Assembly: GCA_028583405.1 (NCBI GenBank)
Contig: CM053243.1
Coordinates: 35,987,420 to 36,051,419, forward strand
Origin: Pogonophryne albipinna
Taxonomy: Eukaryota; Chordata; Actinopteri; Perciformes; Artedidraconidae
Direction: 5' to 3'
DNA length: 64,000 nucleotides
Shown here one piece after another: positions 25,147 through 37,238 of the stretch (positions are counted from its first letter, which is position 1; each line of letters starts with the position of its first letter). The notes beneath the pieces were generated by a model, which worked only from the letters and a program-made list of their open reading frames with translations, was not told the DNA's origin and ran no database searches. The position numbers and the translations under genes were made by a program.

Positions 25147-27799
25147 TGAGGTTAACACGAATACCCTACTGTAATGTTGAAAGGAGAAAAGGTCTTGAAT
25201 CCTGCCTGTTTGTTCTTCTACTTAGATTTTGAATGTGATGTAATTTAATGTCATAAAAGATTGTTTTTTCATTATGATTCCAAAAAAGTCCTTTCCATCC
25301 AGTATACTGTGACTCTTTAGAACCAAATGGTCAAATCGTTCAACTTCTGACGCTGTTATTCCATGGATGCAGAAGTATATACCATCTGTCACAAAAAAGA
25401 AAATACCCCTACTCCTCAGTTTAATTATTTATTCTGTGTTGGTGAAGGCTTCCAACGCGTTCTGAAAAGGTTACATCCCATGTGATACTCATCTTTCAAT
25501 TAGAGCTAAAAGAAGGTACATAGTGTGCATCCTTTATCTTTTCTTGTCTCCGGCTGGACAATTCATAACACTGAAGATCCAATCTCATCGAATCCTAGTT
25601 CAATGAATATCAAATTACTACAAATTGGCAGATTTCTGGATGGCGGAGAGGTTGCAGTTCTGCTCCATCAAACACTCAGCCGACATTCACCGCAATACAA
25701 TACATTTCTGATGATCCTCAAATGCTCTCGGCTTTCCCACGTAGGTCCATGATTGTTACTCAATGAACATTCATATATAGAACTAGCGACATGTGAGGAG
25801 TACATCTACAAAGGGAACAAAATCCAATTACGTCCTACTGCGGCGACCATCACATAGGATCTTGAACTCACGCAGCCAGGGTAACTGTTGGGGGACACTG
25901 AACCTTGCTGCATGGATGCCTGAGGTAATTCTCTAACAATAGCAGACCCGTGTGTCCACATTACTGGCTCAGTGCTTCCAATTTATTTAAGTCGTCTGAT
26001 GTCCATTAAGATGGAAGGTGGGTGTGTGAGTGTTGGCTCTGTCTGGCACAACCTCTCATCCCCAGAGTGCGGCGAGCGTCTGGCCTCATCTGGTCTCCGA
26101 TGGATGAACGCCACCACGTTTGCAGGTGCAACTCAGGACTCTAATGAAATCGAGACATGTCACCACTGATAACTCTTCGAGCATGCAAAGGGCAACAACT
26201 CCTTTCACAAACTGTATCAGGCCTGGTTACCGTAGAAGTAATGCAGACCCAAAAAATAAAGTTGTGGGTGGGATTTCATCAATATTAAGTTTAATGCTGA
26301 ATTCTGAATTCAAACACAAGGCATAAATCCTTAAAGTAATTTGCTGCTCAGTGTGTCACTTAGTGTTGAGAGAGAGAGCAGCTCTACAGTCTGGAGAATT
26401 GGAAAACAGCAGCTGGGGCTTTGGCCACATCAATTCATATTCATGTTCAACGTCATCCCAAGTGACTAATTCAACACACCTGATCAAATCAATTATTTAC
26501 GGAAGGAGGAGGATAGGGAAGAAAAAAAAGAAACGAGAAAAAGGAATCGAGCTTATTACAAAATCTGATCTCTGGCATGCCTACAGTATAGCAAAGGGAG
26601 TAAAGTCCAATAAATCCCAAAAACATCTCAAAACAGAACCAGACGTAGTAACTAAAGTTCAACATGCATGCTGTGACCTTGTATGCCATCAGTTGTCCAA
26701 ACTACAGCTGAGCTAGAGCCCAGACCTTATGAACCCAGAGGATTTGAGGATCCCCATGTTTTGCTGCCTTAGCTTTAAAATTCACAGTAAACAGAGCAAT
26801 TAATGTAGCATGGAAGTTACATAGTAATCAGCGTTAGCGGGTGAACCAGCGTGCACTGAAGGAGTCAAGAGGAAATACATTCCGCCTCTGAATTCAAATG
26901 AAGACTAATGTGCTCTCAATCAACAGAGAAATGTATTAAGGCTGTTCAATGTTCCTCTGGGTGTGTCTCAGTGTGTAGAAACCTTGTATTTCCCAAGTGT
27001 GCTCATCAGAACTACTGCAAAAGAGGACGCCAGGTTTATGAATGTACCTGAAGGGTTCACACTCCCAAAGAGCTGCCAGTTTGTATCCAATGTACAACCA
27101 TTTGTTCCTTCATCTGAAGTCAAACCATGAACACAAATCTGGGGAACAAGAGCAATGAAGTTTGCATAGAATAAAAGCACTACAGTACATCAACATCATG
27201 TGGAAAATGCAGAGCGAAGCTCAAACAGGGAAAATGAGTCACGGTATCAAGTACCCCATCAATCTCAACACAGACTGCTGAAGTAATTCTACACAACCAC
27301 AAAGCATCAAAGAAGACTTCACAGATGCCTTAATGCTTTCTCTGATTCTCTGACTATGAATCGATACAATCGATACATCCTTTGACACCAGGGTTGGTTT
27401 TCCTAATGAAGGTCAGACTAGGTCACAATGCAATGTCATCCAAGACTTTGAGAAATTATAAAGTGAAAAGGTGCTTTTCTTTTTGCAATGAGACAAATAG
27501 TTTTGATCTTTTCTTGTGGATCATTTAGTCAGGATATGTTTTAAAAACATCAGAAACATATTTATATGTACAAGGAAAGATTATTTCAACATCCACTTTT
27601 CATCAAGTTAAGTTGAATTAGTTTTGTTTTACCGATTGATCTCCAATGCACCAACCTATCCATCTTCACCGGTCAACGTTCAAAAACTTTTCATCGGAAA
27701 AATGCTTGTCCACTTGCTCAGCCTCACCAGAGTGGTAGCAATCCCACAGCAGTGAGCAGACAGGTAGATTTGGAAGAAAAAATAGGATCATTCACTTAC
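25147..27799 (-). other. nav2 intron 1, segment next to the donor site
   Basis: This is intronic sequence immediately downstream (on the minus strand) of the nav2 first-exon donor at 27,799/27,798. No further exon, RNA gene or transposon with resolvable ends was recognised. Confidence 0.55.
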
Positions 27800-27880
27800 C
27801 CTTTTCTGGTCCTCCAAGCCGTGCTGCACAGGTTTCCTCCTCTGGTGCTGTGGTGGACTAGCCTCTGCTCCTGCCTCCAT
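27800..27880 (-). CDS. nav2: First coding exon of neuron navigator 2, short isoform
   Basis: On the minus strand the ATG at 27,880-27,878 lies in a strong initiation context (AAGATGG). It opens 27 codons starting MEAGAEASPPQHQ and ending RRKPVQHGLEDQKR, followed at once by a consensus donor GTAAGTG in phase 0. The RKPV-HGLEDQKR end closely resembles, from memory, the alternative N terminus of the mammalian NAV2 isoform that splices to the calponin-homology domain. Position and orientation also fit: nav2 should lie next to e2f8, divergently transcribed. NAV2 is a large microtubule-associated AAA-type protein acting in axon growth. The next exon is not in this window, so intron 1 exceeds 27 kb. 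The frame stays open upstream to a Met at 28,000, but I prefer the internal ATG because of its context and the isoform match. Confidence 0.72.
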
Positions 27881-28899
27881 CTTCCCATAAGTGAGTGACT
27901 GTTCAGGCTCTCCACACAGATAAAATATCCAACTTGAACAACGGGCAACCTGCTCAAAGTATTCAAGTCCCTTTCCCAGTTGGTTCCCAGTTGTCGCCAA
28001 TCCAGAAAAATAGGAAAAACTGTCTGTCCATCAACTTTGCTTCCTTAAAAAAAGGACACCCAATCTCTGGGAGGATCCAACCTCAGCTACACTCCTGCTC
28101 TCAGTCATATTGTTCCTTGATGGTTTCTCTTTCTTGGTCCCGAGGGGCTGGCCTGATGGTGCATCAGGCCAGAGAACCAGAACCGGAGATAACCAGAATG
28201 GATCTCTCTCCCAAAACCATCACTGCTGCCGTGGAGACCTGATCTTGTTGGAGGATGTGATCATCATGAATGTCTCCTGCCCGAGATTGGATCTGTCTGC
28301 CACTGGGGGAGAAAGTGTGTGCAGGTTTCAGTTTCAATGCAGCAAAAATAGTTCAGTTTTCCAGCAGATGCATACTACCAATACAGAAAAAAGCAGAACG
28401 AATGCCCAGAGAAGGCAGATTTGTAAAAGCTGGTGTAACTCAAAGCTCAATTGTTGTATCCTGACAGCAAACGGGTGCGTTTGTTGAGGGAAAAAAACAG
28501 AGGTTCATTGAAGCATTGGTGTCAAAGAGACAAATTCAGTTTCATACAGACATCCCAAATGCAGGCAAAGAGACTACACACTGACTCTATGAACCAACTC
28601 TGATAAACATATTTTTATTATTTTAAAGTTCCTCCTGACTTGCAAAGAAGGTCTGTCCAAATGCTGTGAGGTACAAGTTGAATTTATTGCGTGTAGGAAA
28701 TAGTTCCTTCGTGGCAGTAGCCTAATGACGAACTGACCGCCAGCTAATAGCTGCAGGTGTGCACCGTGACAAATATCTAACGCTAATCACTAGCTAACTT
28801 TTTGCGTGGTCACAAACTTGCTATCTGCTACGCAATTGTACATTGTATCAAACACGGCTCCTCGACATGCATTTGACGACAGACAAACATTAACTGGAG

Positions 28900-29260
28900 T
28901 TATAACCTGGGGAAATATTGCTTGCCGAAGGTTTCAGCTACTGCACCATCCCTTCCCTACAGCAGAGTCTGCGAGCCCTCATAGGCTGCTGCGCTGAGCT
29001 TTATGGAAACTCTGTTGTCTAAATTAAAGAACAACACATAAACTGCGAGGAGAAATGCCCATTAGAGAGGAGTATCTGTGGTCAGAAAATGATGCTCACC
29101 CCGTACTTCTCTGTTCCTCACCTTCCCGGTGGAGATGGTCCCTGCCTCGTGCACAGTGCTGTCCGTTCCTCTGGCTGCGAGCAGCGGAGCAGCCAGCTGC
29201 TGCATTCAGGCGCTGTCGGAAAAATCGTGTTGTCACTTGCATTACAATGGTTTCTCCTAT
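28900..29260 (-). promoter_or_regulatory. Possible nav2 promoter / 5' untranslated exon region
   Basis: This patch is richer in GC than its surroundings and lies 1.0-1.4 kb upstream of the nav2 start codon. On the minus strand it contains a good donor, CACCGGGAAG|GTGAGG, ending an exon at 29,122; this could be a non-coding first exon. I cannot identify the matching acceptor near 28,000 with certainty. The call rests on composition and one splice-like site. Confidence 0.25.
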
Positions 29261-29264
29261 GCAC

Positions 29265-31030
29265 CCCTTTTTGTGACTTATGTTGTTTTTGTTTTAAGTT
29301 TTCACTTTGTGGTCTCTTTTAATGAGGCTATTTTAGAGCTTTGTATTTTGTAAAGCACTTTGTGCCGTATTTGAAACGACCTGCAAAAAAAACGTTGTTA
29401 ATATAGGATACCTGTACATGATCTGTAACTTCTAAGGCAGAGGTATAAAGCATATAAATGTAAACCTCCTTCAATAAGATATGGGAAAATCCAATATATA
29501 TTGTTTTATATCCATCTGTATACAGTGCAGTATGGTAAATTATAAAACAAGAAAGAACGGATTAACATAAGGCGCAAAAAAACAATTTTAAAAAAGCTGG
29601 ACAGAATAAGATACAATATCAGGTACAAACCGTATAGGTACAAACGTACAAACATGTAATGCTTTAGAAAATATATTAGTGCAATAATTGAAAAAACAAA
29701 ATAGGCTTTGGTTGATATAAAAAGGAATATATTGTGACAATGTAAACAGCTGTGCAATAAACAACAGTAAAAGTGCATTTAAGATATTATTGTTATTCTA
29801 AACTGATTCTTTAACCAACATAAATATTCCTTGGCCCAAGCCAGATGTGTTGGCCATTGTGATACATTAAACATTTATTTTCTGCCATTACGCATAAAGA
29901 CTAGGTTCATTTCTATTTTTTGTGTATCTCTTTTTGATCAAAACCCAACAAAACGCTGTTCTCACCCAGTCGGAGTGGGTAGTATAATTTACGAGGAGAA
30001 ACTGAAGGCAGCATCAGGGTCCCACTCGCTCTCGCTCTCTCACATCCGTAACATTACGTCACTGGCTTCTTCAGACTCTCCCAGCATCCTTGAAGGAGCC
30101 TGTCGGTTTCCATGGCGACTCCTCACCGTCAGGAGGGATCTACCGTCATCTTCTGGCTAAAAGACACATTTCACTTTTAAACAAGCCACTACAGCACTTA
30201 AAATCAATTAAAATTGGATTATTCATCAAGGCCCTAGCTCTCATTAATTCACACTGAGATCCAATTAAGCCGTAAAACATGCTTTGATTCATTTTTGTTC
30301 AATCATTTAACATTCATTTCATTTGATTGATTGTTTAATTGGAAGCAGTCTGTCTCTGCAAAAACAGCATGGGGAAATTAGATGTATTTAGAGCTGAAAA
30401 CAATTAATTGATTGACAGAAAAAAACAATTGCAAACTACATTTATAATTAAATCGTTTCAGTATTTTCTTTTATTAAAGATGCAATATATGGGCTTGTTC
30501 CAGCTCTTTCAGGGACATTTTTTAAAGCATTGTGGAGCCTTTACTGCCACAGTGAACACATAGGAGATGTGGCTGTTTCATTGTGCCCACACTGAGACCC
30601 TTTAACAACCAGCATTCTTAGCCTACAAAGGGTGGTTATCATCTTCAATAACAGGCCATATTACTAGTGTAATGGACACAAATCATTGGCATGCAGTTCT
30701 GTATACATTTGTAGGAACCTCGGGCAGGGTTGTTGCTTTCCTTGCTTATTCAACTTTAAATAAGCACCCCTCCATTTTCTCATCTACTATTATTGTATTG
30801 CTACAAAAATGTTTCCTGCAAACAGCCATTCATCTTTACAGATATTAAGTCTATAAGTAATCTAATCGAACCCGACTTTACTGCAAACAGAAATTCAAGG
30901 CTCTAAACTAAGTTGTAATTGTTGGGTTATTAAAACTAAAATGACTTTTGATAAAATATGCATGTATAAATCAACATGGCTTTTTTAAGCAGAACAAATA
31001 AAGTAATGCGTTTAAATGTTTCCTTAAATA
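29265..31030. other. Intergenic between nav2 and e2f8
   Basis: AT-rich sequence without recognisable exons. Near 29,340-29,360 there is TTTGTAAAGCACTTTG, the motif also seen in the 3' tails of the LINE B copies, so a small LINE remnant may be present. Confidence 0.4.
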
Positions 31031-31180
31031 AAACACGATTTTCTGATCTACTGCTGAACGATGAACCATCCAGATCTTTCAGGTCTTCTGGGATGTGTCT
31101 GCTTTCTGTCCCCAGAGTCAGAACCAAACATGGTGAGCAACGTTCAGTTATTATGCTCCAAATATCTGGAACAAACTACC

Positions 31181-34100
31181 TGTTTTATGGAGATCATAGA
31201 TAGATATGAACCCCTGCGTAAATTTAGAGTAAAGGGACGTGACAATCCTTGGTTTTCTGCTAATCTGTCCAGTCTCCTTCATGCGAGAAACAAGGCCTTG
31301 GCAAAGGCTAGGCAATCAGGCTCAGAGGTAGAATGGCTGCGTTTTAGGCAGCTAAGGAATAGCTTCACTTCACATATCAAAAGTGCTAAGTCGAAGTACT
31401 ATTTGTCAGTTACCACAGAAAACCTAAATAATCCTAGGAAATTTTGGAAAGCCATAAAATCGATATCCACCGGTGAGATCCGTAATGAGCTACCTCCGTG
31501 CCTTACCACAGCATCTGGCTCTATATCGGACAGGGCCACCATGTTAAATTGCTTTAATAAGCATTTTGTGTCCTGCGGTTCCATGTTTGATTCTGTCACT
31601 AACTCTGCTTCTGTGAACACCCCAATCCGTGACTCTGAACAATGTGGTCTGGAAAACCCTTTCAGCTTTACTCCTTTTACTGTTAATGTTGTTCATGAAG
31701 CATTATCTAAGTTGGATCCTAAGAAACCGGCCGGCCCGGACAACGTAGAACCTTTCTTTTTAAAGATAGCTGCAGATTTTATTGCTCCACCTCTCACTAA
31801 TCTTTTTAACCTCTCCCTCAACACAAATGCAATTCCAAAAATATGGAAGTCAGCTTATGTCTTGCCTTTGCTAAAAGGAGGGGAAGCAACTATTTTAAAT
31901 AACTATAGGCCAATCTCTAAATTGTCAGTTCTGGCTAAGGTTCTTGAACGCTTAGTGAGTGAACAAGTAAAGGAGTTTTTATGTACAAATGACATCCAGT
32001 CTAAACATCAGTCAGGCTTCAGAAAGCAACATAGCACCATCACTGCGACAATGAAAGTGGTGAATGACATTACGAGTATCTTAGATAATAAGCAGAGTTG
32101 TGCAGCTCTATTTATTGACCTTTCCAAAGCGTTTGATACCGTCGATCATCGCATCTTAAAGCAGAGGCTACTCAGTATTGGCATATCCAGCCATGCAGTG
32201 GGGTGGTTTGTGAACTACCTCTCTGAAAGGTCCCAATGTGTTCACTTTGATGGGCTGTCTTCTGAGTGGTTAAACATTGCTAATGGTGTTCCTCAAGGTT
32301 CTGTTTTAGGTCCACTTTTATTCTCCATATACATCAACAGTTTGGGTGAAAATGTGGATGAAGCTACTTTACATTTTTATGCGGATGATACCGTGATATA
32401 TTGTGCAGGTCCCTCATTTAAGGAGGTTGGTGTTAAATTACAGGCTATTTTTAACAGCCTCTAGGTTTTGTAGTCAATACCTGCTTTTTCAAAATACGAC
32501 TATATTGGCTAAGACCAAGTCGTTTTTATCTTTTAAAGACCTAGAAAGGGTTATTAACGCCTTTGTTACCTCGAGACTGGATTACTGCAATGCTCTGTAT
32601 GTGGGTATGGATCAGGCCTCAATTAGACGCCTCCAGCTAGTTCAGAATGCAGCTGCACGTCTTCTCACTGGCCATAAAAAGCGTGACCATATCACCCCAA
32701 TTCTGGCTTCATTGCACTGGCTTCCAGTTCGGTTCAGAAAAGATTTTAAACTCCCTTTATTTGTTTTTAAAGCCCTAAATGGGCTGGCTCCTGCCTATAT
32801 AGCCGAACTCCTCCATCGCTACACCCCAGGCAGAGCCTTAAGGTCAGCTGATCAGCTGCTGTTGATAGTGCCTAAGACCAGGCTTAAAACCCGAGGGCAC
32901 CAAGCTTTTGCAGCGGCTGGCCCTAGGCTCTGGAATACTTTGCCCCTCCATGTGAGGTCGGCCCAGACCCTGGGGGTTTTTAAATCAACACTTAAAACTC
33001 ATTTTTTCTCTCTGGCTTTTGTTTAATTATCTATTTATTTATTTAGTTATTTATTTATTCATTTAGTTCTTTATTTTAATATTTATAACATAACATAGGA
33101 TGTCATAAAGTATTTTTAAAATAGTTTATACATTATTCGAATATAGGAATAGTAGATAGGATTACTTAAAATATAGTAACTTATATTTCATAAGTTTTCC
33201 CTTTTTAGACCCTTGCGGTTTATTCTTAAAAACCCTTACCCTTACCCTCCCCCCATTTTCCCTCTGCTGGTCTATGGCCTTGTAGAGGGTAACGGGGTAC
33301 AGAGTCGCTTAGATAAGCGGGGGAGTGCATCTGACGAAGAGATAGGTTGTTGTGCTCCCTATCTCTGTTTCTTATCCTATATCTAATAGAACTGCTCGGG
33401 TCTTGATAGATTGAGTGGGGAAGTTCATGAGATCTTTCTAGAGGGTTATCAAGAATAAGTTTTATCCAATGACCTTTTCCCTCTCTGTCTGTGTCTGTGT
33501 ATTCTCTTGTTCCGATTAACCCAGCCAAATCTTTTTTCTTGTTTTGTATCTATATCTACGCCGGGATCCGGAGTCGAGGCTGATCCTCTTGCTGTAGTCC
33601 TGTGTCCTGGATCCTCTATCCTGAGTTCTGGATTAAGTCGTGGACTTCGGGTCGTGGCTGAACCTGTCTCTGCGGTCCTGCATTGGGTCTCGTCATGCTG
33701 CTTCCCTGATGGCTTCCACAGGATTGTAGCTGACATCCTCGTGGATTCATCTTCTTATTACAGACACATGCATTTCCTAACATTCGGTCTATATGCTGTA
33801 AAATGTATTATCTCTTCGATTTACACACGACATCTATTGCACGTCTGTCCGTCCTGGGAGAGGGATCCCTCCTCTGTTGCTCTCCCTGAGGTTTCTCCCA
33901 TTTTTTCCCCTTAAACTGTTGGTTTTCTCTGGAAGTTTTTCCTTGTACGATGTGAGGGTCTAAGGATAGAGGGTGTCGTTTTTCTCATACTGATATTCTG
34001 AACAATCTGTGCTGTTGTATTTGCTGTAAAGTGTCTCTACTGTAGGCTATTTTTATTTTATGTACAGCACTTTGGCTCGACCAAAAATCGTTTATAAATG

Positions 34101-34901
34101 TGCTATATAAATAAAACTTGATTTGATTTGATCATTATTCAGACTCAGCTCGCTGAGCTTAAGCTTCTTTTAAATGTTGAGAAAACCAAGGTAATGCTTT
34201 TTTTCAAAAGCAAAAAAGACTCCAGAGACTGCTTTGGATATTGTTACTATGCAAAGACAAGTAGAAGTGGTTACCTGTTATAAATACCTAGGTATGGCTT
34301 GAGGATTGTCTTACTTTTAAACTTCATGTCAATAACCTGCTTAAAAAGCTGAGGGTTAGGCTAGGTTTCTTTTTCAGAAACAAGTCCTGTTTCTCATTTG
34401 AAGCCAGGAAAAGGCTAGTCACTTGTGACCTTTTTACCTGTGCTGGACTATGGTGATTTGATCTATATGAATGCACTTGCCAATTGCCTGGAAACGTTAG
34501 ATGCCGCCTATCACAGCGCACTGAGATTTGTCACAAATTGTAAAGCACTTACACATCACTGTACCCTGTATGCCAAAGCAGGTTTGCCTTCACTAACTGT
34601 ACGGAGGCTCAGTCATTGGTACATGTTTATCTATAAAGCCATGTTGGGTAAACTACCAACTTATATATGCTCTTTGATCTCACAGAGAGTGGCAAGTAGC
34701 TATTGCCTGAGATCCCAGGATGTGTTTTTATTACATGTGCCAAGTGCTAGGACTGTGTTAGGTACTAAAGCTTTTATGTGTGCTGCTCCACTAGCTTGGA
34801 ACACTATGCATTTTTTTTTTAAACTGAGCATTTTGGTTCCCTTGCATCATTTTAAAGCTCGGATAGATGAAATGTTATTAGATATCTGTCATTGTGAATA
34901 G
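31181..34901 (+). pseudogene. Reverse transcriptase remnant of LINE A, split in two
   Basis: The first part (to 32,464) reads continuously through a linker with GRDNPWFSANLSSLLHARN. Palm motifs follow: [45 protein letters not shown] and the catalytic FYADD near codon 437 of the open frame. It stops where LINE C was inserted. Reading resumes at 34,137 with TQLAELKLLLNVEKTK, then a KYLG motif and, after a frameshift near 34,420, LPVLDYGDLIYMNA to the end at 34,901. Endonuclease and ORF1 are absent. With the interruption and frame changes it cannot make an active enzyme, although its catalytic motif is intact. Confidence 0.82.
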
Positions 34902-35066
34902 GTTGCTAATGTGTATACCCCTGTAATTATGATGTATTGATGTCCTTTTTGTTTTCTGTTGTTTGTATGTGTAACCAATGTGCTGCAGGTCTCCCTTGAA
35001 AAAGAGATTGTTGATCTCAATGGGATTTTCACCTGGTTAAATAAAGGCTACAAACAAACAGAAACC
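31182..35066 (+). mobile_element. LINE A, inserted in LINE B and itself interrupted by LINE C
   Basis: This is a 5'-truncated non-LTR retrotransposon on the plus strand, in two parts: about 31,182-32,464 (reverse transcriptase) and about 34,137-35,066 (C-terminal region and 3' tail). The tail contains GAGATTGTTGATCTCAATGG and ACCTGGTTAAATAAAGG, a typical fish LINE 3' end; a similar piece lies in antisense near 58,300. There is no endonuclease part, so the insert was truncated on arrival or later. The CR1/L2-like grouping is from general resemblance only. Confidence 0.8.
32465..34136 (+). mobile_element. LINE C, youngest layer of the nest
   Basis: This is a 5'-truncated L2-like LINE. It keeps the end of ORF2 (about 32,490-33,026: SRLDYCNALYVG, QNAAARLLTGHKKRDHITP, LHWLPVRFRKDFK) and a long 3' tail. 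The tail holds GATGTGAGGGTCTAAGGATA and finishes with GCTATATAAATAAAACTTG followed by TTGATTTGATTTGA repeats. It interrupts LINE A between FNSL (32,464) and QTQLAELK (34,144 on). I see no clear target duplication. The reading frame 32,403-33,026 is part of this fragment and is not a host gene. Confidence 0.8.
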
Positions 35067-35354
35067 TGCAGGTCCGCTGCAACTCTCACTACTTTTAAAT
35101 CCAGGCTGAAGACTTTTTTGCCGCTGCTTTTAATTGATATATTCATATCTTAAACTGCACTGTAACTTTTATTCATGTACCTGTGTTATTCGTGTTTTAT
35201 TATCTTTGCTTTTAAATTAGTGTTTTGCCATTTTATTATATGTTTCTGCTGCACTGTTTCTTAATGCTCTTAATGTCTTTCATTTTTGTTAAACACTTTG
35301 AATTGCCTTGTGTTGAAAGGTGCTATAAATAAACTTGCCTTGCCTTGCCTTAAT

Positions 35355-36140
35355 CTTCCACAGCCGTCACGTGTTGACAGAGAGCACAGAACCTGATTTA
35401 GCAATAACAGGTCAAGTAAAGTATGGGCCTAATAACTGTATTGTTTATGATGCTGTTGGTGTGACATTTAATTACTGTTTTCACATCTGCCATTTGGTCA
35501 ACGGGGGCCTAAGCCAATGTTGCACAGGTCCCTCTTAGTAAAGGGGAGACAACAGGTGGATAGTGTAACGTTTTTGACATGAACTTGTTGAGTTTTAGAA
35601 TAATGTTATTTAAATTAGAACATTTGGCATTTTTTTATTAAATAAAAGTTAATTTGTATTCATTTTCAAGATAAGAAATCTGAAAAATTGATAACGCCGG
35701 TTTTAAATTGTTGATATTATCGAGGGTCAAAGGTTTTTACAGAGGGGAATTTGAATATATTTTTGTATCCCTCCAGAAATCTGAAAATACTGTCAACAGC
35801 GATATCATACAATAAATACAACTAAATGTTAAATGAATTTAGCTTTTGGTGATGAATACTCAAACCCCTCTTAAACGTATTCTAAAATACCATGTTTTGG
35901 AAGACGCAACAGGTAGGCCTAAATATGGTTAACACCATAGACTGTATAAACACACGTTAACACACGTGAACTATATGCCCCTATCACTAGGACACTTTAT
36001 TATTGCTATAATTCTATGAGTTATATATTTTCAGTTTTTTTTGGAAATAGATTATATTACATTGCAATTCATTAGCTAACGCTTTTATCCAAAGCAATTT
36101 ACAATATTTAAACAAGGCATTGATGCTACACACTGCAGAT
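35355..36140. other. Intergenic, upstream of e2f8
   Basis: AT-rich sequence without recognisable exon, RNA gene or transposon end. Confidence 0.45.
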
Positions 36141-36183
36141 TAGAGCTACGTGTACAGTGTTTCCTCTTCCGCTCTGCCACAGG

Positions 36184-37238
36184 CGGAAGTGCGTGGTCTG
36201 ACGTCAGCGCGATGCTCCTCTAGGGCTCTGGGGCGGGCCAAATGCTTCTGGTCACCAAGACTTTCCACATCTGTAGTAAAGTTGACCAAGAGCCTACTGC
36301 TTACTATCAGGAGGGAAAATAAAAATAAGAGCTTCGCACATTGTGTCCTATTCTACTTTTGGTGTTTTTTTTAATGGTTATATTAGCGCGGAGACGTATG
36401 GAGTTCTGTTAAAATCCACATTAAGGACCCGGATTTATATTTTGGAAACACTCAACTGGTATCGACAAAACATTAACGTTGCTGTGAAGATGGGACGTTT
36501 CCTGCTCTGAGCAAGGCTCATTTCATGAATTTGGGGTATGTTTGAACATAGCGTAATTTCTGCTTGATAATGCAAACGTGTGTTCCTTGTCCCAAGACGT
36601 TTTATTTATCCAACGCTTTAGTTTAAGGTAAGCTAGGTTAAGTTGCCGCCTCCTCCTTATAAACTGCTTAACTCGATAGACATGTCAGCGAATGTTGCGG
36701 CTGTGTGTTTTAAAACAAAGCACTGAATGGATGAAGCTCTGGGTATACCGGTTTTACAACGTTTTGTTAACTTTTAGCTATAAGGATATCCAGACGGCGG
36801 GCGTTCGCCGGCTACATGACACAAACATTATCTTACGTTGGGGAAGTCTTACGCTTTTTAAACAAGTAACCCTGTAAATGCATATTAACTTATAGTAATG
36901 ATTCAGACTTTAGCCCTGTAGGTATCACAGTTTAAAGCGAGCCGCCGCTGATACCGCACAGACGTTCCGCGCCAAGGATTTCAAAAAACAGTTTACCTGC
37001 GCGGGACAGTCATCCACTTCCTCTACGCTGCCATTGGCTGCTTTCAGCAAAAAGGGCGGCCCCTCTGCGTCCGTTTGGCCCCGCGATTCGATGGAATGCA
37101 CGTCAGTTACCGCCAATATAAATCTGGTGTTTTAGATTTAAACAGATTTTTATTTATTCTTACTAGGTGATGAATTGAAAAAATCGAATGAAATCAGCGG
37201 TTCATAGTTTCACTCTCTTTTCTCCCGCTGCTTTAACA
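36184..37238 (+). promoter_or_regulatory. e2f8 promoter region and 5' leader
   Basis: Proximal part: an E2F-like site TTCCGCGCCAAG (36,965-36,976), an inverted CCAAT box (ATTGG, 37,033-37,037), a CCAAT box (37,113-37,117) overlapping TATAAAT (37,117-37,123), and a second E2F-like TCTCCCGC just before the start codon (37,221-37,228). Distal part: an ETS-like CGGAAGT (36,184-36,190) and a full palindromic CRE, TGACGTCA (36,199-36,206). E2F8 is known as an E2F target, so E2F sites fit autoregulation and G1/S timing. The exact start of transcription is inferred (near 37,150); an upstream non-coding exon in the distal part is possible. Confidence 0.5.

Larger units (their letters stand above)
31035..35350 (+). 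mobile_element. LINE B fragment split by two later insertions
   Basis: Positions about 31,035-31,180 match 55,860-55,982 of the longer LINE (shared ATGAACCATCCAGATCT, CAGAGTCAGAAC, TTATGCTCCAAATATCTGGA). Positions about 35,068-35,350 match the directly following stretch 55,988-56,216 (AAACCTGCAGGTCCGCTGCA to the TTGCC-repeat tail). The two halves are contiguous in the other copy, so about 3.9 kb was inserted here. This is the oldest layer of a three-level nest. It covers only the last part of ORF2 and the 3' tail. Confidence 0.82.

Noticed and set aside
28140..28170. Short palindrome CTGGCCTGATG...CATCAGGCCAG upstream of nav2
   Set aside because: It is an isolated perfect inverted repeat of 11 bp per arm with no terminator, operator or RNA-gene context in a vertebrate genome.
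33226..33914. Frames of 95-135 codons on both strands
   Set aside because: They lie within the non-coding 3' tail of LINE C.
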